Shown: positions 1 to 11,465 of the stretch, piece after piece
How positions within the stretch are numbered: position 1 is the stretch's first letter
Layout: each line of letters starts with the position of its first letter
NCBI GenBank assembly: GCA_012976225.1
Contig: JAAVVG010000023.1
Span: 1 to 64,000 of the forward strand
Direction: 5' to 3'
Source: Golubevia sp. BC0850
Lineage: Eukaryota > Basidiomycota > Exobasidiomycetes > Golubeviales > Golubeviaceae
DNA length: 64,000 bases
The notes under the pieces: generated by a model
Databases searched by the model: none
What the model was told of the DNA's origin: nothing
What the model saw: only the letters and a program-made list of their open reading frames with translations
Translations under genes and position numbers: made by a program

Positions 1-734
1 AGCGAAGGAACAGAGGACTCACAGGTCACAATCCGTCGTGGTTTAGATTCTCATCTGCTTCACAGATCAACTTCTGGCATCGTCCATTGAAAATCTTGAG
101 GTCCGATTGAAGTGAACCCATGTCTCTACCATCTCTACCTTCCTCATCTTCCAGCAATCTTCAACTCCACTCTTTCTGATCAAAACCTCGCAAAACAAGA
201 GAAACTCACCTCAACTATTCAGATCCTCTAATTTTGAAACTTCATCTTCAATCCATCTCAGCTTCCAAAAGCTCGAATCGAACCCGTCAATCTTACTCTT
301 TGACCTTGGGCCTCTTTCAGTCATTTTGAATCTTCCCCTTGATTTTTTTTCCTCTGCTCTTTCTCTTCTTACTCATTAGAGCATCTCCGTTTCTTCTTTC
401 CAATTCCCTTTCTGTGTCAAACTGATTTTGTTTCTCTCACCTCACCCCTTTTTACCTTTCTTTAATTTCTCATCAAACCCTCCTTTCCAGTGAATGTACA
501 TACGTAGGGCTTTACTTTTCAATTCATATTTCGTGCCCTAGAGCTCTCTGACACGAGGGCATCCACTTGATCTGATAGTGTCAACTTCAACTTCGACACT
601 GGGGTGACCGGTGGTGGAGCTGCAAGAAAGCACTTTCTCTTACCTCCACTCATCAAAGCAGCTTTGGATTCAGAAGAGGTGAGCACGTGCCCTGAAGACA
701 GCATCGAAGTTCTTTGACTTGGAAGGGTTGGCAG
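1..734. other. Non-coding stretch, no gene recognised
   Basis: Pyrimidine-rich tracts and short chance open frames only. No splice-consistent chain of exons and no recognisable protein motif was seen on either strand. It lies just upstream of a truncated F-box-like copy. Confidence 0.4.
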
Positions 735-921
735 GAGTTAGGGTAGCGAGTGACTAAATCAAAGCGTACCAAAGAAGAGGTTCGACGATTTTTTTCTTCT
801 TCTTTCAAATCATCACTCTTTTTGAGCTCATCCTACATCCTGGAGCCGACAATCTCAGAAGAAAGTAACTATCGACAATCTCTCAAATCGAACGCCCATC
901 TTCTTCAATGAAGAATGCACT
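735..921 (+). pseudogene. Truncated 5' fragment of an F-box-like gene
   Basis: This stretch aligns with the 5' leader and first exon of the F-box-like copy at 46737-48201. The leader shares GAGTTAGGGTAGCG followed by TGACTAAA, then an AAGAGGAGGTTC-like segment and a T/C tract ending near CATCAC. Downstream, codons from 862 read KVTIDNLSN, against KVTIDKLPN in the longer copy, and a shared Cys-Thr pair follows at about 916-921. The start codon of the longer copy (ATGGAG) corresponds to CTGGAG at 840-845 here, and similarity stops soon after 921. I read it as a dead partial duplicate; a very diverged functional 5' exon is less likely. The identification rests on alignment by eye. Confidence 0.55.
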
Positions 922-1803
922 ATCAATCAAAACCTTCCTTTTTACTTTCAGAACTATCCTGACCTAGAAAAGGCAAGTTGACACATTGACGCTCGAACAA
1001 GCATAAGCATAGCTTTGAAGGACAAGTCGAGCAGTTGAGCTTCACTCTGCACCCCCTCTTGGCAACTTCGCAGAGCGTCAACTCTGAATCGATCAATTTC
1101 TCTTGCAACTCGTCTCAATGCGTCACTATGAGGGAGCTATGAAACCCGACTGCTAGCAATCGAGCTGAACAAAAGCGCGCGTATCAAGGAACGAATTTCA
1201 TTTAAAGGTTACAAAAAAATTGAAAGACATACTACAAGTTCCCAAAGCCCATCGGATGTATCAAGAAAGCAGCTGGATATCTAAAGTGTAACAAGTCGAC
1301 GACTAAAAAAACTGGTTCCATCCCTGGCAGCAGCAAACTTCAAGACTTCTGACCCTTCTGCTAATCGAACGCGCTTGAACCTAGGAGCACCGATGACTGG
1401 TTCGGGGAGAGATCTATAAGCAACACACACGAGAGAGAAGTAGGTATTGGATTGAGAGATCTCAGAAAGAAAGAAGTAGAGGGAGTATGGGGCAGATATG
1501 TGCGAAGATCTATTGATCAGCTGATGTGAAAGATGAATGAAGAAGAAAGCTTGATATGCTAGATATGCTAGATATAAGCTTGAGTCTCGAATTGAGCTTT
1601 GAGTGTGCTTGAGAGTAACTAAAGAGTAAGATTCGGGTTGATTTCGTTGTTGTTATCTTTTACATCCAAAAAGAGCCTGCTTTTATAGACGATAGAGAGA
1701 GAGACAAAGGGAGCGAGAGCGAGGCTTTGAAAACAAAAATGTTTCGAGTATACATCAAAGAAAAAAAAAAGAAGAATATGAAAGAACAAAGAGTGTTTGT
1801 TCT
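922..1803. other. Non-coding stretch
   Basis: No supported gene. It contains a small imperfect tandem repeat near 1552-1572 (GATATGCTA twice) and A-rich or GA-rich tracts at 1690-1790. Confidence 0.4.
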
Positions 1804-2915
1804 TTATTCACCATCAGAATCCCACAGCGTTTCTACCAGCCATTTCAACCAGTCCAGTCTTTTCTCGTCCCAATTTTCCTCTGATAGGCCATGACCGAAG
1901 ACCTCCCTTGTACAATCTGCTTGATTGATCTGTCCCATCCGGCCTTTAATACACTTTTCGTACCAAATAAGCCAGGCCCAGAGGATGATAAAATGAAGCA
2001 GCCATGAAAGGACTCTTATCCAACGACGAAAGATGTAAGACCACCAGCGCTTCTGGTCTCTGAGTTCCTGTTCTCTGACTGAGTCTAGATCCACGACCGA
2101 GCAAAACGCTCGATAATTTCTTCCGCAGTAAAGAAGAGCTTCCTGCGACGGCAACCCTGAGTTCCATCAGAAGGTTCGATCCCAATGTTGGGGACGATTC
2201 CGTCTTTGGATTCTTCCTCGGTTGTCAGATTAGAGTAGAGTGATCTTGAACGACTTTTTGGAAAGCCTCTTGCCTCTTCCGGAAATCCTTTTGTTCTTTG
2301 TTGAGGCAATTGAAATAGGCTGAAGATTCTAGACCAGTCCGCTCTCTTTGGCTGTTGGCAGACTCTTCTCCTCCAGGTCCGGTCTGGAATCCCTTCGAAG
2401 TAGAAGGTGAAGCTCCTCCTGGAGTAGATCCTAGCTTCAGCTTTCTCTCGTCATCGATCTGCTGCTGAGAGGCAGAAGAGCCCTGGCCTTGAAGCAGTTG
2501 TTCCGCTTGCCTATCAGAAGAAGATGAAGATCTTGCAGAAGACCCTGTCTCTCTGCGATCGTCGGTCTGCTGCTGAGAGGTAGAAGAGCCCTGGTCTTAA
2601 ATCAGTAGACCCCTCGTGGTATCCAAGTCTCCTTGCTCATCGTGGTTCGGAGAGTGCACGTTGTTAGCTCTGGCTCCTCTTCTCATTTGTTTGGAAGGCG
2701 TCGTTGATTCTCCTATTAAGAGATTGAGAATGCGATGGAATTGGAGAGAACGGTTCGGTTAGTAGGCAATCCAAAAGCTGGACAGCAGAGTAGGGATGGA
2801 CGTGGGCTGTGTGGCGAGAGACGCTCTCTAATAGCTTGTAAATCTCAGAAAGGACTCCCAGGGAACTATTCTTGGACTTCTTCCTCAGACGACCGGGTTG
2901 GCAACCCAACCGCAA
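1804..2915 (-). pseudogene. Probable pseudogene of unknown family
   Basis: A protein-like frame runs leftwards from about 2720 to about 2235. It contains two copies of a Gln/Ser motif (QGSSTSQQQTDD and QGSSASQQQIDD, about 105 bp apart) and then a charged segment, FRKRQEAFQKVV. The first repeat copy is preceded by an in-frame TAA at about 2597-2599 where the second copy has CAA (Gln), so the stop looks like a point mutation in a formerly open frame. Downstream, 2154-1804 encodes an aromatic-rich segment with one hydrophobic stretch (LLHFIILWAWLIWY) ending at TGA, possibly the last exon. Upstream, 2915-2664 holds a helical-looking frame shifted by one. I do not recognise the family, and the exon joins are uncertain. 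Confidence 0.4.
2447..2606. repeat. Imperfect direct repeat pair, about 50 bp
   Basis: Two copies of TCTGCTGCTGAGAGG followed by AGAAGAGCCCTGG lie about 105 bp apart. On the minus strand they encode the QGSS-SQQQ-DD motif twice inside the pseudogene, which makes one copy a reference for the stop in the other. Confidence 0.7.
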
Positions 2916-3865
2916 AAGATATCAAATATCAAATCCCGGGCCTCCTATCTCCTCCTTCAATGAACTAATTTTTGTACTGCTTCCTTCTCTTCAAAATGTG
3001 CACCTGAGAGCGATGAGACAAAGCTTCAGTTTCTCTTGATCGGGGGCTGAACGCTGAAGTGACGTCTCATCGATCTCATCATCTTCATCGTTTCCTGATG
3101 ATTTTCATCTCAAAAATAACTCGGCTCATGTTTTCGACTTTGGGAATTAAAGGCATGGCTTGTGAGCGGAAACAAGTGGGATTCGAATCGAGCGGCTCCG
3201 AGATCGGAAAAGAAAAGGCAGTCGAGAAGTAATAACGGAAATGTCTTCATCCCCTTCTTTCTTGCGGCTCCGCAGACCTCCGGATTCGTATCGCACAAGG
3301 TGTTGTTCCTGGATTTTGTTTCCCCGTGACATTACATAGCTGACTTTGGAAAGGATCGAATCAACGATCCTCGTGTGGAATCTCTTAGGCGGTGCCACTT
3401 GCGAAAACCTTTGGATTTAAGATTTGAGAGATCTGAAGATGTCTCTCTTCTTCTCTTCATCTTGAGACTTTCTTTCATTTCTTTCAGATAAGAGCCGGTT
3501 TACATTTTCTCACAAGAATCAACTTCGAGGTCTTTTTGAGAGGAGCGACAAGCTGTAGTCATGAGGATTCTTCGATTTGAAAAGAAAGATAATGTCAGAG
3601 TGAGAACCTCTGTCAGAAGAAAACGAACAAATGACTCTGCGAGAAGCACTTCATTCAGCCCCTCTGTTCCATCTCTCTCAATGTGACCACCTTTCTCCTC
3701 AATGCTGTATCGCTTCTCTCACCCTTCAAAAGGGGAGTACAAGAAGTCGTTTGAGAGGCAGATTTCTCCTTGAGATTTGTCGCTCACAGAGATTGTAGAG
3801 GATCGAAGAGATCGTCGGTCAGCGAATCAGAAGGCTTGATACGGTTGATCTTCAAATCCGATGAA
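2916..3865. other. Stretch without a supported gene
   Basis: Several open frames of 60-85 codons occur on the minus strand, but none has a recognisable motif or a convincing exon chain. The stretch is the 3' flank of the F-box-like pseudogene. Confidence 0.35.
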
Positions 3866-5434
3866 CTACTCACGAATATCTCTCGCCTTCAACAGCCTCA
3901 GCAAAACCCTGAAACTAGTGAAGATCTCTAGCTCCTGCAACTCTTTTCTTCTCCCGACCCAAAGCTCCTTGGTTCTAGTAGACACGGCAGCTTCAAATCT
4001 TTGGTTCCAGCAACCCATCGGAGCTCCCACTGTCTTGAGATTCGGGATGTGTCTCGAAGTGAGAAGCTGAGCCACGAAGGTGTCTTCTTCATAGTCTCCA
4101 TTTTGAGGTTGGGAGTTATCCACAATGTAGAAAGGGAAGCAGATGACGTTCAGGCTTGGTAGGAGTTGTTGCTGAGGTCTAGAAACAAGTCTACCTAAAG
4201 AGTTGTAACCAAAGCAGATAACTCTGAGCTGTTTGAAGAGACTATAATCGACCACTTTAAGCTCTGAAACCCCATCGAACGCAATCATCCTGATGTGAGT
4301 CAAGGTCTCCTGCGATCTTTCTAGCATGACAGAAAGAGACTCTGAAGTGACATTAGATTGGTCTCCCTCTCTTGATGGCACACTCAAACGAACCTCCAAA
4401 GATCTGAGCTTCTTTGTGAGCGATAAAAAGTTTCCGACAGCGTCTGACTTTCGAGTTCCTAGTCTCCAATTCCTCCGACTTTCCCAAGGCAATCCCCACC
4501 AAGTGCTTCTGTCTGTTTCATTGTGAGCGAAATGGACTTCGATTGCCAAGTCTCTGACATCCGATAAGCCACTGAAACTCTCGTGATACTCCTCTAGAAA
4601 AGATTCTGATTTAATCGTAATTTGGATAGTGAGAATGGCTTGACGTAGAAGAGGACAGAAGCAGAGGAGCCAGATGGCCTTGTTGGCAGGAAGATTCTCT
4701 TCGGTATTTTGACCCCTCTTGATGTGGATCTGTTTGAGTGAGTTGGTAAGAAAAGAGAAGGGAATCTCTTTTCCTCCGACTCGCTACACTAGAGGCAGCT
4801 CCCAAACCTCCGGACGATGAATTACTAGGGCCTGGAGGCTCTGAATCTTGCTGAAGAAGGTCTTCACCGCATTCTCCACTGCCCTGTCTCGGTAAAGCTT
4901 ACGTTCTGAACAAGGCACTGCCTTGTAAGATTCGTATTGGTTTGAGCTTGAAGAGACCAGCGAGTCCAGTTGAAAAAGAGGAATAGAAATTTGATTCCTG
5001 GAGTCGTTTCGTGATCGCCAAAGACTCAGTGATCTAACCTGCACGCCGGAATCCACATCCCATTCCAAGAGTTGAGAGAAGGCAGTCAATTCAAATGGGT
5101 AGAGGCTGAGGTTCCTGATGAGAGAGGGGTAGTAACTTTGATAGCCTAATCTGGACGTCAGAGACAAGGCTCTGAGAGTCAAATTTCTCAAACTGAATCA
5201 GATACCAAGAGAAACACAGATCAGCTGGAGTGGAAAGAGATTCAGGGACATCAGCGATGAGCGATGAGAGATTGCAACTCACCTTCTCGCCTTTTGAGCT
5301 TTTCATTCTTCATCTACCAGAGCCCATTTTCTGACCTCCTGTACTATTTGAGCCGCTAACTCTTCTGGTAGAGTATCGAGTTGAACTGGCACTCCTCCCT
5401 TGTGAGCTTCGGATTTCACTTGTGCTTGATCCAT
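3866..5434 (-). pseudogene. F-box-like/LRR-type pseudogene, two in-frame stops
   Basis: Exon 1 starts at the ATG at 5434-5432 and carries an F-box-like helix (LDTLPEELAAQIVQEVRKWA). A 90-bp intron (donor GTGAGT, 5282-5193) joins in phase 2 to a long exon that opens with LRNLTLRALSLTSRLGYQSYY, the F-box/LRR-like start, and runs to 3866. The same intron, at the same phase and position, is present in the copy at 46737-48201. The two also align downstream, for example RDLAIEVHFAHNETDRSTWW against KQLALSSSFLYRDDDPRTWC. The frame is broken by TGA at 5305-5303 in exon 1 and TAG at 4786-4784 in exon 2; frame is kept on both sides of each. Intact F-box proteins act as substrate adaptors in SCF ubiquitin ligases; this copy probably does not. 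Assembly error or alternative splicing around the first stop cannot be excluded. Confidence 0.65.
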
Positions 5435-6020
5435 TTCAATTTGGAAAAAGACCGGCCGTGATAGAAAAGAAGGATGGAAGAAGAAGAAGAAGAAGAAAAG
5501 TATTGACGGTTGGTTGAGATTCTTCTTGCAGTCCCGTTGAACAGTCTTGACCGATCTGCTCAAGAGTGAAATATGGAAGAATGGCGGGATGGTTTGCGAG
5601 TATGATTGGGAATAAGCAGAAGAGGACTTCGAAATACTCTGTCTGCCTTCAGACCTTCCCTTCTGCGACTCTCGCTGAACTGAACCATATCCACAGTCAA
5701 TCTGATACAGGCTTCTTTCGCCTCGATGATCGTCACCCTTTCCTTCTCGATCCCTTTTCTCGACGCTTGATCTCGCTTGATTTCCGACTTTCTAAACATT
5801 TAGAACAGCTCGGTAAGTTCTTGATAGCTATTCATTGAGGTTTGATTTGCATTGAATTCAAAAAAGTATAAACATTGTAAAAGTAAGAGATAGAAGATGC
5901 TCCAAGAGATGATTGTAGTTAGACGAGGAATTTGAAAGAGAGACGAAAGATCGATAGATTAAAAGTACACGATAAATCTTAATTGATTCTTGATGACGAT
6001 TATTCTCATCTTTTTTCAAC
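5435..6020. other. Intergenic, between F-box-like pseudogene 5' side and cyclin 3' end
   Basis: Contains a short GAA trinucleotide run (about 5477-5500) and T-rich stretches. No gene is supported; the open frames here are low-complexity shadows. Confidence 0.5.
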
Positions 6021-8089
6021 TTATCCAACTCCACTTTGAATTTCCTTTCCACCTTCCCTTGTCCCTGCTCTCAAAGACCTTCCCTTCTCATCAAACATTT
6101 CAACATCCCCTTCCCCTTCCCCTTCCCGCCAATCTCGGTCTCGTTCTCTTTCATTCTCCCGACTTTGATTTTCCCCAGCAATCTCTCTCAAATTCATATC
6201 ATCTGTCCTCCTCCTACATGATTTCCTTTCTCTCTCATTTCCATTTACACTTGCACTTCTACTATTTGACCTAGACGTACTTCTACTCCTACTCCTAGTC
6301 CTTGGAGTGGTGGTCACATTTCCATTGGTTCGGTTTGATTTCTTAGGATGAGAATTAGAAGTAGAAGCTTCAGCTTCGATCTCTGAACTGGCTGAAGGAT
6401 TGAAGTCTAACGACATTTCTCCAGGGTTAGGAATGACTGCTGCTTGGGAAAGAGCATAAGATGGATGAGATTTCACTAGAGAGACGTAATAATGTTGAAG
6501 TAGAGCTCCAGAACACTGACGAAAGGAAAGAAAAGGAAGAGAATTGAGAATTGAGAATCCCAGAAAGACTTTGGAAAATTCGTCAAAAGAAAACTTACAG
6601 TTAATCGCCAATCTATGATACTCAGAAACTCCTTTTCCAACATATTCAATTCAACCAAAGAGATACCTCCAACTTTAGCGTAATGGCCTGTTCAAATTAC
6701 GAAGAAATCGAGTCAGTCTACTCCTTCTCTCTGTGCCTTTCTGCCTTCTTCTACTCTTCAATCTCCCGACTTTGATTCTTTCATCTCTCACTCACTATTC
6801 GTACTAAAAGCATCGCAAAGGGCTTTACTACCTACCACAACTCCCGCACAAATAAATCTATGAACTGTTAAACTTGAGATCGTGAAACCTTCCAAATTCT
6901 CACATACCCGATCGATGTAGACCAAAAGTATGAGACAACAGGCTTTGTCTAGAGAGGTGTACTTTGCGATTCTCTTGAGGTAGAAAGCTATTGTGATTCC
7001 TGGAGTTGCTCGAGAATGGAATCGAGTTAGGGAAGAAGGGTGGAGGGGGAGTTGATCGTTGTGGAGGATTAGACGGGTTAACATATCGGCTGGGAGATTT
7101 AGGGAGAGAAGACAAGAGAGAAGGGGGAAGGAACAGAGGGAGAGAGTCAGTAGAGGTTAGAGGAGAGGAAGATAAGAAATGTCGAGGAGATGGGAATGTT
7201 TGTGATCTGCTCTCTCGTCTCATCGCTCCTTTTCTTCTCCTCCCATGAGAGTCAAATCGGTTTGAGAGTCTCAATTGGTTTGTTGCATTCCATGAAATCA
7301 CATGGAAATGGCTGGGTGTATGCTTCTCTCCCCCAAAAAGCTTCTGCGCTCTACTCTTGAAGCTACCAAAGGACCTCATTCATGCTTAGGAGATCTCGCC
7401 AGTGACTAGAAACTGCCAACACTGTCAGAGTCAATCTGGGTATCTGCTTTTGGGGGAAGAGAGCAGGAATGTTGCACCTCTCCCTTCCTACTGTCTTCCT
7501 CTCGTCTCGTCTCCACCTCCTTCTTCCTCTACTTCCAAGTTCAAATGAAGACTCAGATCTCTTGAGATTTTTGATCTCTCGCAATCCTCTCTCTTCCTTT
7601 TCTAGACTCACCAACCAATTCAGTAATGTGTTCAGGTTCAGCGTCCTCGAAATTTGGAGGTAACAATTTGACCTGGTCTCTATCCATTGGCTCTGGTTTT
7701 CCAATGACTATTGGGTTCAGAACTGCTGTTTCAGTCGACCTGGAATTGGAAGAGGTTGAAACTGAAGTCTGACCTTCTCGATGAGGAATCGAGGTGATAG
7801 ATTGAGGATTGATAGAATCAGTGATTAAACCCATTGAAGCTAATTCTTTAACATCTTTTGAATTTAAGGGATTGTCCCCAAAGATTATATCAGATGGTGA
7901 AGCTTTCTTTGAGGTTGAAGGTGAAGAAGATGGAGCAGCAACAGCAGCAGGTTGGGGAGAAGAAGCCGCTGAAGTTGATGATGGGTTCGGCTGATGCGAA
8001 TTGGATTGGAGCAAGTGATGATGATGATTCAAAGAGGAAGAATTCGAAGCTGAAGTTGAAGTTGAAGTTGAAGTAGAAGGAGCATTCAT
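6021..8089 (-). CDS. Pho80-type (Pho85-binding) cyclin
   Basis: Four exons (8089-7612, 7089-6796, 6687-6599, 6515-6021) give 451 aa. Residues 1-155 are Ser/Thr/Pro-rich. The cyclin box starts across the first junction (ADMLTRLILHND), followed by SSLTRFHSR, IAKYTSL, YIDRVCE, FTISSLTVHRF and HYAKVGGISLVELNMLE, the signature run of the Pho80/PCL cyclin family (PF08613). The C-terminus is Arg/Ser and Arg/Glu-rich. Such cyclins bind the CDK Pho85 and direct it in phosphate signalling, glycogen metabolism or polarity; which of these applies here cannot be read from sequence. Intron 1 is unusually long for the window (522 bp). The start was chosen as the Met beginning MNAPSTSTS; no better upstream ATG was seen in frame. 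Confidence 0.88.
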
Positions 8090-8198
8090 CTTGAAGATGC
8101 TCTCCTCTTTCTCTGATGATTGATTGCCTTTCTGTCTCCACAATTCTCTCTCTTCTCTTGGATTTCCCTTTCTCACAGCTGTATGCAGTTGTCACTGA

Positions 8199-8785
8199 CT
8201 AGAGAGTGAAACGATGGGCTTGATAGTCAACTTGAGGAGAACTTATTGAGGAAGATTGACAACTCCAGATTTCATAAAGACGAGGCAACACGGATAGAAG
8301 TCCAAGACGTCCGTGGAAGATTCTATTGATAGATTCAACCACTTTGCCGGGAATGGGAGATCTCTCTTCTCTGCTTATGTATTTTGAAGGTTGGAGATCG
8401 AGAAGAGGAAAAGAGTCAAGGAAACAATCTGGTCTAGGTTCATCCTTATCAACAGGCTCAACAGCACGTGTCCTTCCAATCTCTTCGATTTTCTCTCCTC
8501 GCTTTCCTTCTGACAAAGACAGGTCAAGATTCTCTAGAAAGCTGTCAATGACGTTCAAACTTGTCGGAAAGAGAGAGAACTTTGAAGGTACAACCCTCTG
8601 AACAGCCAGGCATGCCGAATCGATTCTCAAAGAGGATTGCACAGGCAGACTCATCTATGGAGCGATGCGAAGCCGAACAAAGGGACTTTGAATTGAATCA
8701 TTTCAACTCAGATCCTAGGCCCTAGAGAAGGAGATGGATTTGGACTGCTTACTTGCAGAGACAGAGAGGATCCCAACCCAACCAT
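8199..8785 (-). CDS. Hypothetical small protein
   Basis: A tentative two-exon model. A short first exon starts at 8785 (MVGLGSSLSLQ), a donor GTAAGC follows, and the acceptor is just before 8654. The second exon runs to 8199 and gives about 162 aa in all. The frame has a plausible amphipathic composition (for example GKVVESINRIFHGRLGLLSVL) but no motif I recognise. It is far from any conserved partner. It could be a non-coding frame or another decaying gene. Confidence 0.25.
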
Positions 8786-9077
8786 CGAAGAGCAGAAGTT
8801 CTGCGGAACCGAATTCTCTCTACCCAATTCAAGAGATCTCTCAGCTAACAGATATTAAAATCTAGAGACAAGATGAGGGCCAAAAGGAAATCAAGTGCAG
8901 GAGGCTCAAAACCACAAAAGTGACTCTGCCCGTCGCCATCTCAAAGAAAGACGAGGGAAGGTGGGTTGACATTTCCACTCTTGAGAATGCTTAGATTTGA
9001 CAAAAAAAAAGGCTTCACAGAGCATTAAAGTATTGAAATAAATCTACTTGAAAGAAAGACCGAAAAGTTTCTTGCCA

Positions 9078-9581
9078 CTACTCGTTCCCATTCCACAAAT
9101 CCCAATTGTTTAGCACTCTCATCGTAGGATCCCTTCTATCTCTCTCTAAATCCTGTTCCAGAACAGATTCACCAGCTCTGAGAGATTCTGAGTAACTCTG
9201 AGAAGAAGGAGTAGAAGCTGATGGTAGATAGAAGTTGTTCACTGAAGCTGAAGGAGCAGTCGACGAACAAGGTTGGCTATTTGAAAGAGACGGCGGCTCG
9301 TCGTCAAGGTCGATCTCATCATTCGAGGAATAGTAGAATCCATCTGGATAGAATTCAATTTGAGAGTCCAACTTTGAGTCTCTATCATCCCCAAGTATCT
9401 CGATATTTCTCGACTCTTCCCTAGTACCAATGTCTCGAGAACTTGAAGGTGTCTTCAAAGATTGACTTTGAGCTCTCATGAACGAGTCTCTAACTCTTAG
9501 TTTCAACAATTCCAAGGAGTAAAGAACAGCCTTTAGTCGAGCCCAATCTTGACGCTGACGGTTTACTTCTTTCGAACGAGG
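9078..9581 (-). CDS. Hypothetical protein, C-terminal part
   Basis: An open frame from about 9581 to the stop at 9078 begins EVNRQRQDWARLKAVLYSLE, then a Ser-rich middle, an acidic DEIDLDDE patch and a short end, NNWDLWNGNE. The N-terminus looks helical and protein-like. No ATG starts it, so at least one upstream exon is expected. A basic, hydrophobic Met-initiated stretch at about 9760-9660 (MRRIHSLTF, ending RLFTSRNK before a GTAAAT) could be a first exon with a mitochondrial-presequence character. Joining the two needs an unseen splice site or a one-base frameshift near 9575. Family unknown. Confidence 0.3.
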   Translation of the reverse strand, partial: PRSKEVNRQRQDWARLKAVLYSLELLKLRVRDSFMRAQSQSLKTPSSSRDIGTREESRNIEILGDDRDSKLDSQIEFYPDGFYYSSNDEIDLDDEPPSLSNSQPCSSTAPSASVNNFYLPSASTPSSQSYSESLRAGESVLEQDLERDRRDPTMRVLNNWDLWNGNE

Positions 9582-9946
9582 GAATCAAAGGAAACTGTAT
9601 TTGAGAAAAGGTTTCGTTGAGCTGAATGCGCTGCACATGGCCAAAAATTTTCTAGTTATTTACTTTGTTCCTAGAGGTGAACAGCCTGGAAGGAAGCTCC
9701 CGAAAGGAAATAAAAGAAAGGATGACGTATGGGAAAGTCAGGGAGTGAATTCTTCTCATTCTGAAGTTGCTGCCCTCACCTTGTCGCTTGATTGAGATAC
9801 TTCATCTTTTCAGATACTCACATTTGTACTGAATCAAAATACGATTTCAGTGTGTGTTGCGGAAGGAACCAAGAGGCAAAGTTGTTCATTCGCCTTGCAA
9901 AAGTTCTACCACCACAACTTATCCTCCAATTCCATTAATCCCAAGG

Positions 9947-11465
9947 ATGTCCAATTCAGCCCCTGGGGTCAAAGTGACTGCACCATCAACCAATGAATCA
10001 AATCAGAATCAAGTCAGTGCTGAATCTTCCAGCAATTCTTATTCGAATAGAGATGGTTCACCTTCATCTCTGGAAACAGTTCAACCAACCACTTTCAACT
10101 CTGCTGGTTCAAATCTTTCAAACAATCCTTCTTCACCAAAACCTACTGTCAACGGTTTCGCTTCTTCAACCTATTCTCCACCTTCTTCTAATTCTCAGCC
10201 ACTTCCTTCTTCATCCTCTTCTCCAGATGGTAACTCTACTCCAGTTTATAGACCTGGTCATAGGAAACGATCTTCTTCTATCATCACTGTTGAAAAGATT
10301 GAAACTTCTCATGAAGAAATGTTAGATCAAGCTGCTGGTTTCAATGCCAATGCTGATTGGGTTAATTATAAAGGTGCTTGGGTGATTCACATCGTACTCA
10401 TCTTACTTGGAAAGATTTTGTTGGACGTTGTACCCGGAATGGAACAGGATATCAGTTGGTCTGTTGTGAATTTGGGTTACATCGGAGTGAGTACTGCTTG
10501 AATACATGAGAAGGAGGCCGAGAGGAGGAATAAAGATGGAGGGAGCAGAGCTGAGCAGATTCGTGGAACCCACATGCTGCTCAGATGATGAGTTCATGCG
10601 CTTTGAATCGGAGTTGATTCAGTACAATTTGTCTGGCGTAGGTAGAGGGAACGATCTCTGGGAGTGGGAGGAAAGAAGACAGAACATCTGCTTGTCCTAC
10701 CCTGAGATGACCCTTTGCTTTGACTCTGAAGATGATCAAACGTTTCGTTATTTTTCCTAGCTTCCGAAACCTTCGATTCATCACCCTTTGAAGCCCGCCA
10801 AGAAGCTCACCTCTCCTCTTCCTTTCCAATCCCTCGCAGCTCTCCTACCTCATGTTTCACTACGTCACAGGTACTCCTTTCGAGTCAAATGGAGGTGTAT
10901 ACGATGAATTGACATTATGGGAACAGATCGATGAAGGCGCTCAGTACACTCCAGCCAAAAAGTGGTTGACAAGTGTTCCAATTGGAGTGTGAGTACGAAA
11001 CGACAGATGAGGAAGAAAGATCTTTTACCTCTGAATGCAGTTCGAACCACTTTCGACTCACACTTTCTTCTTCTCTGTTCATCAACTTTTCCGACTTTTG
11101 CAGATTCCTCATCGCCACTCATTACACAAAGTTCTCCTCGCCACTCTTCGCTGTCAACTTCGCTGCTCTAATTTGGGTACTTTTCCCAAAGCTTCCGTTG
11201 GTAAGTCTGATTCATAGAACTATCAAGATTCGCTGTAACATTTTCCGTCTTCTCTCTTCATTGGAATCGTGGAATGTCACTCTTGCTGACCCATCCTCGA
11301 CTTCTCCTTTCTTCCCTATTCGCTCCCTCCTTATGCTGGCTCGACTATTATCACTCTTCACAGCTACATCGTCTTCGATTCAAGATCATGCCAACAGAGC
11401 TCTCTCAACCTTCCACTCCTATTCGTTCAAGATCTCCAGCTCCACCTCAACCTAAAAGATCGTGA
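9947..11465 (+). CDS. ORMDL/Orm family regulator of serine palmitoyltransferase
   Basis: Four exons (9947-10486, 10840-10988, 11104-11200, 11364-11465) give 295 aa. Residues 1-125 are a Ser/Asn/Pro-rich tail. The conserved core follows: NADWVNYKGAWVIHIVLIL (first membrane segment, about 143-165), SWSVVNLGYIG, LSYLMFHYVTGTPFE, YDELTLWEQID, a segment of FLIATHYTKF type, and a last hydrophobic stretch before a basic tail. This order is diagnostic of ER-resident ORMDL proteins, which restrain serine palmitoyltransferase and so the first step of sphingolipid synthesis. In yeast the N-terminal tail is phosphorylated to relieve inhibition; the Ser-rich tail here fits that, but no kinase site is proven. 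Intron 1 is 353 bp. The start is the Met of MSNSAPG; an upstream in-frame extension at 9854 lacks support. Confidence 0.93.

Noticed and set aside
3170-3200. GGATTCGAATC resembling a tRNA B-box
   Set aside because: The flanking 5-bp stems do not pair on either strand and no A-box is near.
7006-7379. Open frames of 80-159 codons on both strands
   Set aside because: They lie within the long first intron of the Pho80-type cyclin, are low in complexity, and splice signals explain the region as intronic.
10506-10829. Open frames on both strands within the ORMDL gene
   Set aside because: They fall in the 353-bp first intron, which is fixed by the conserved ORMDL core on both sides.
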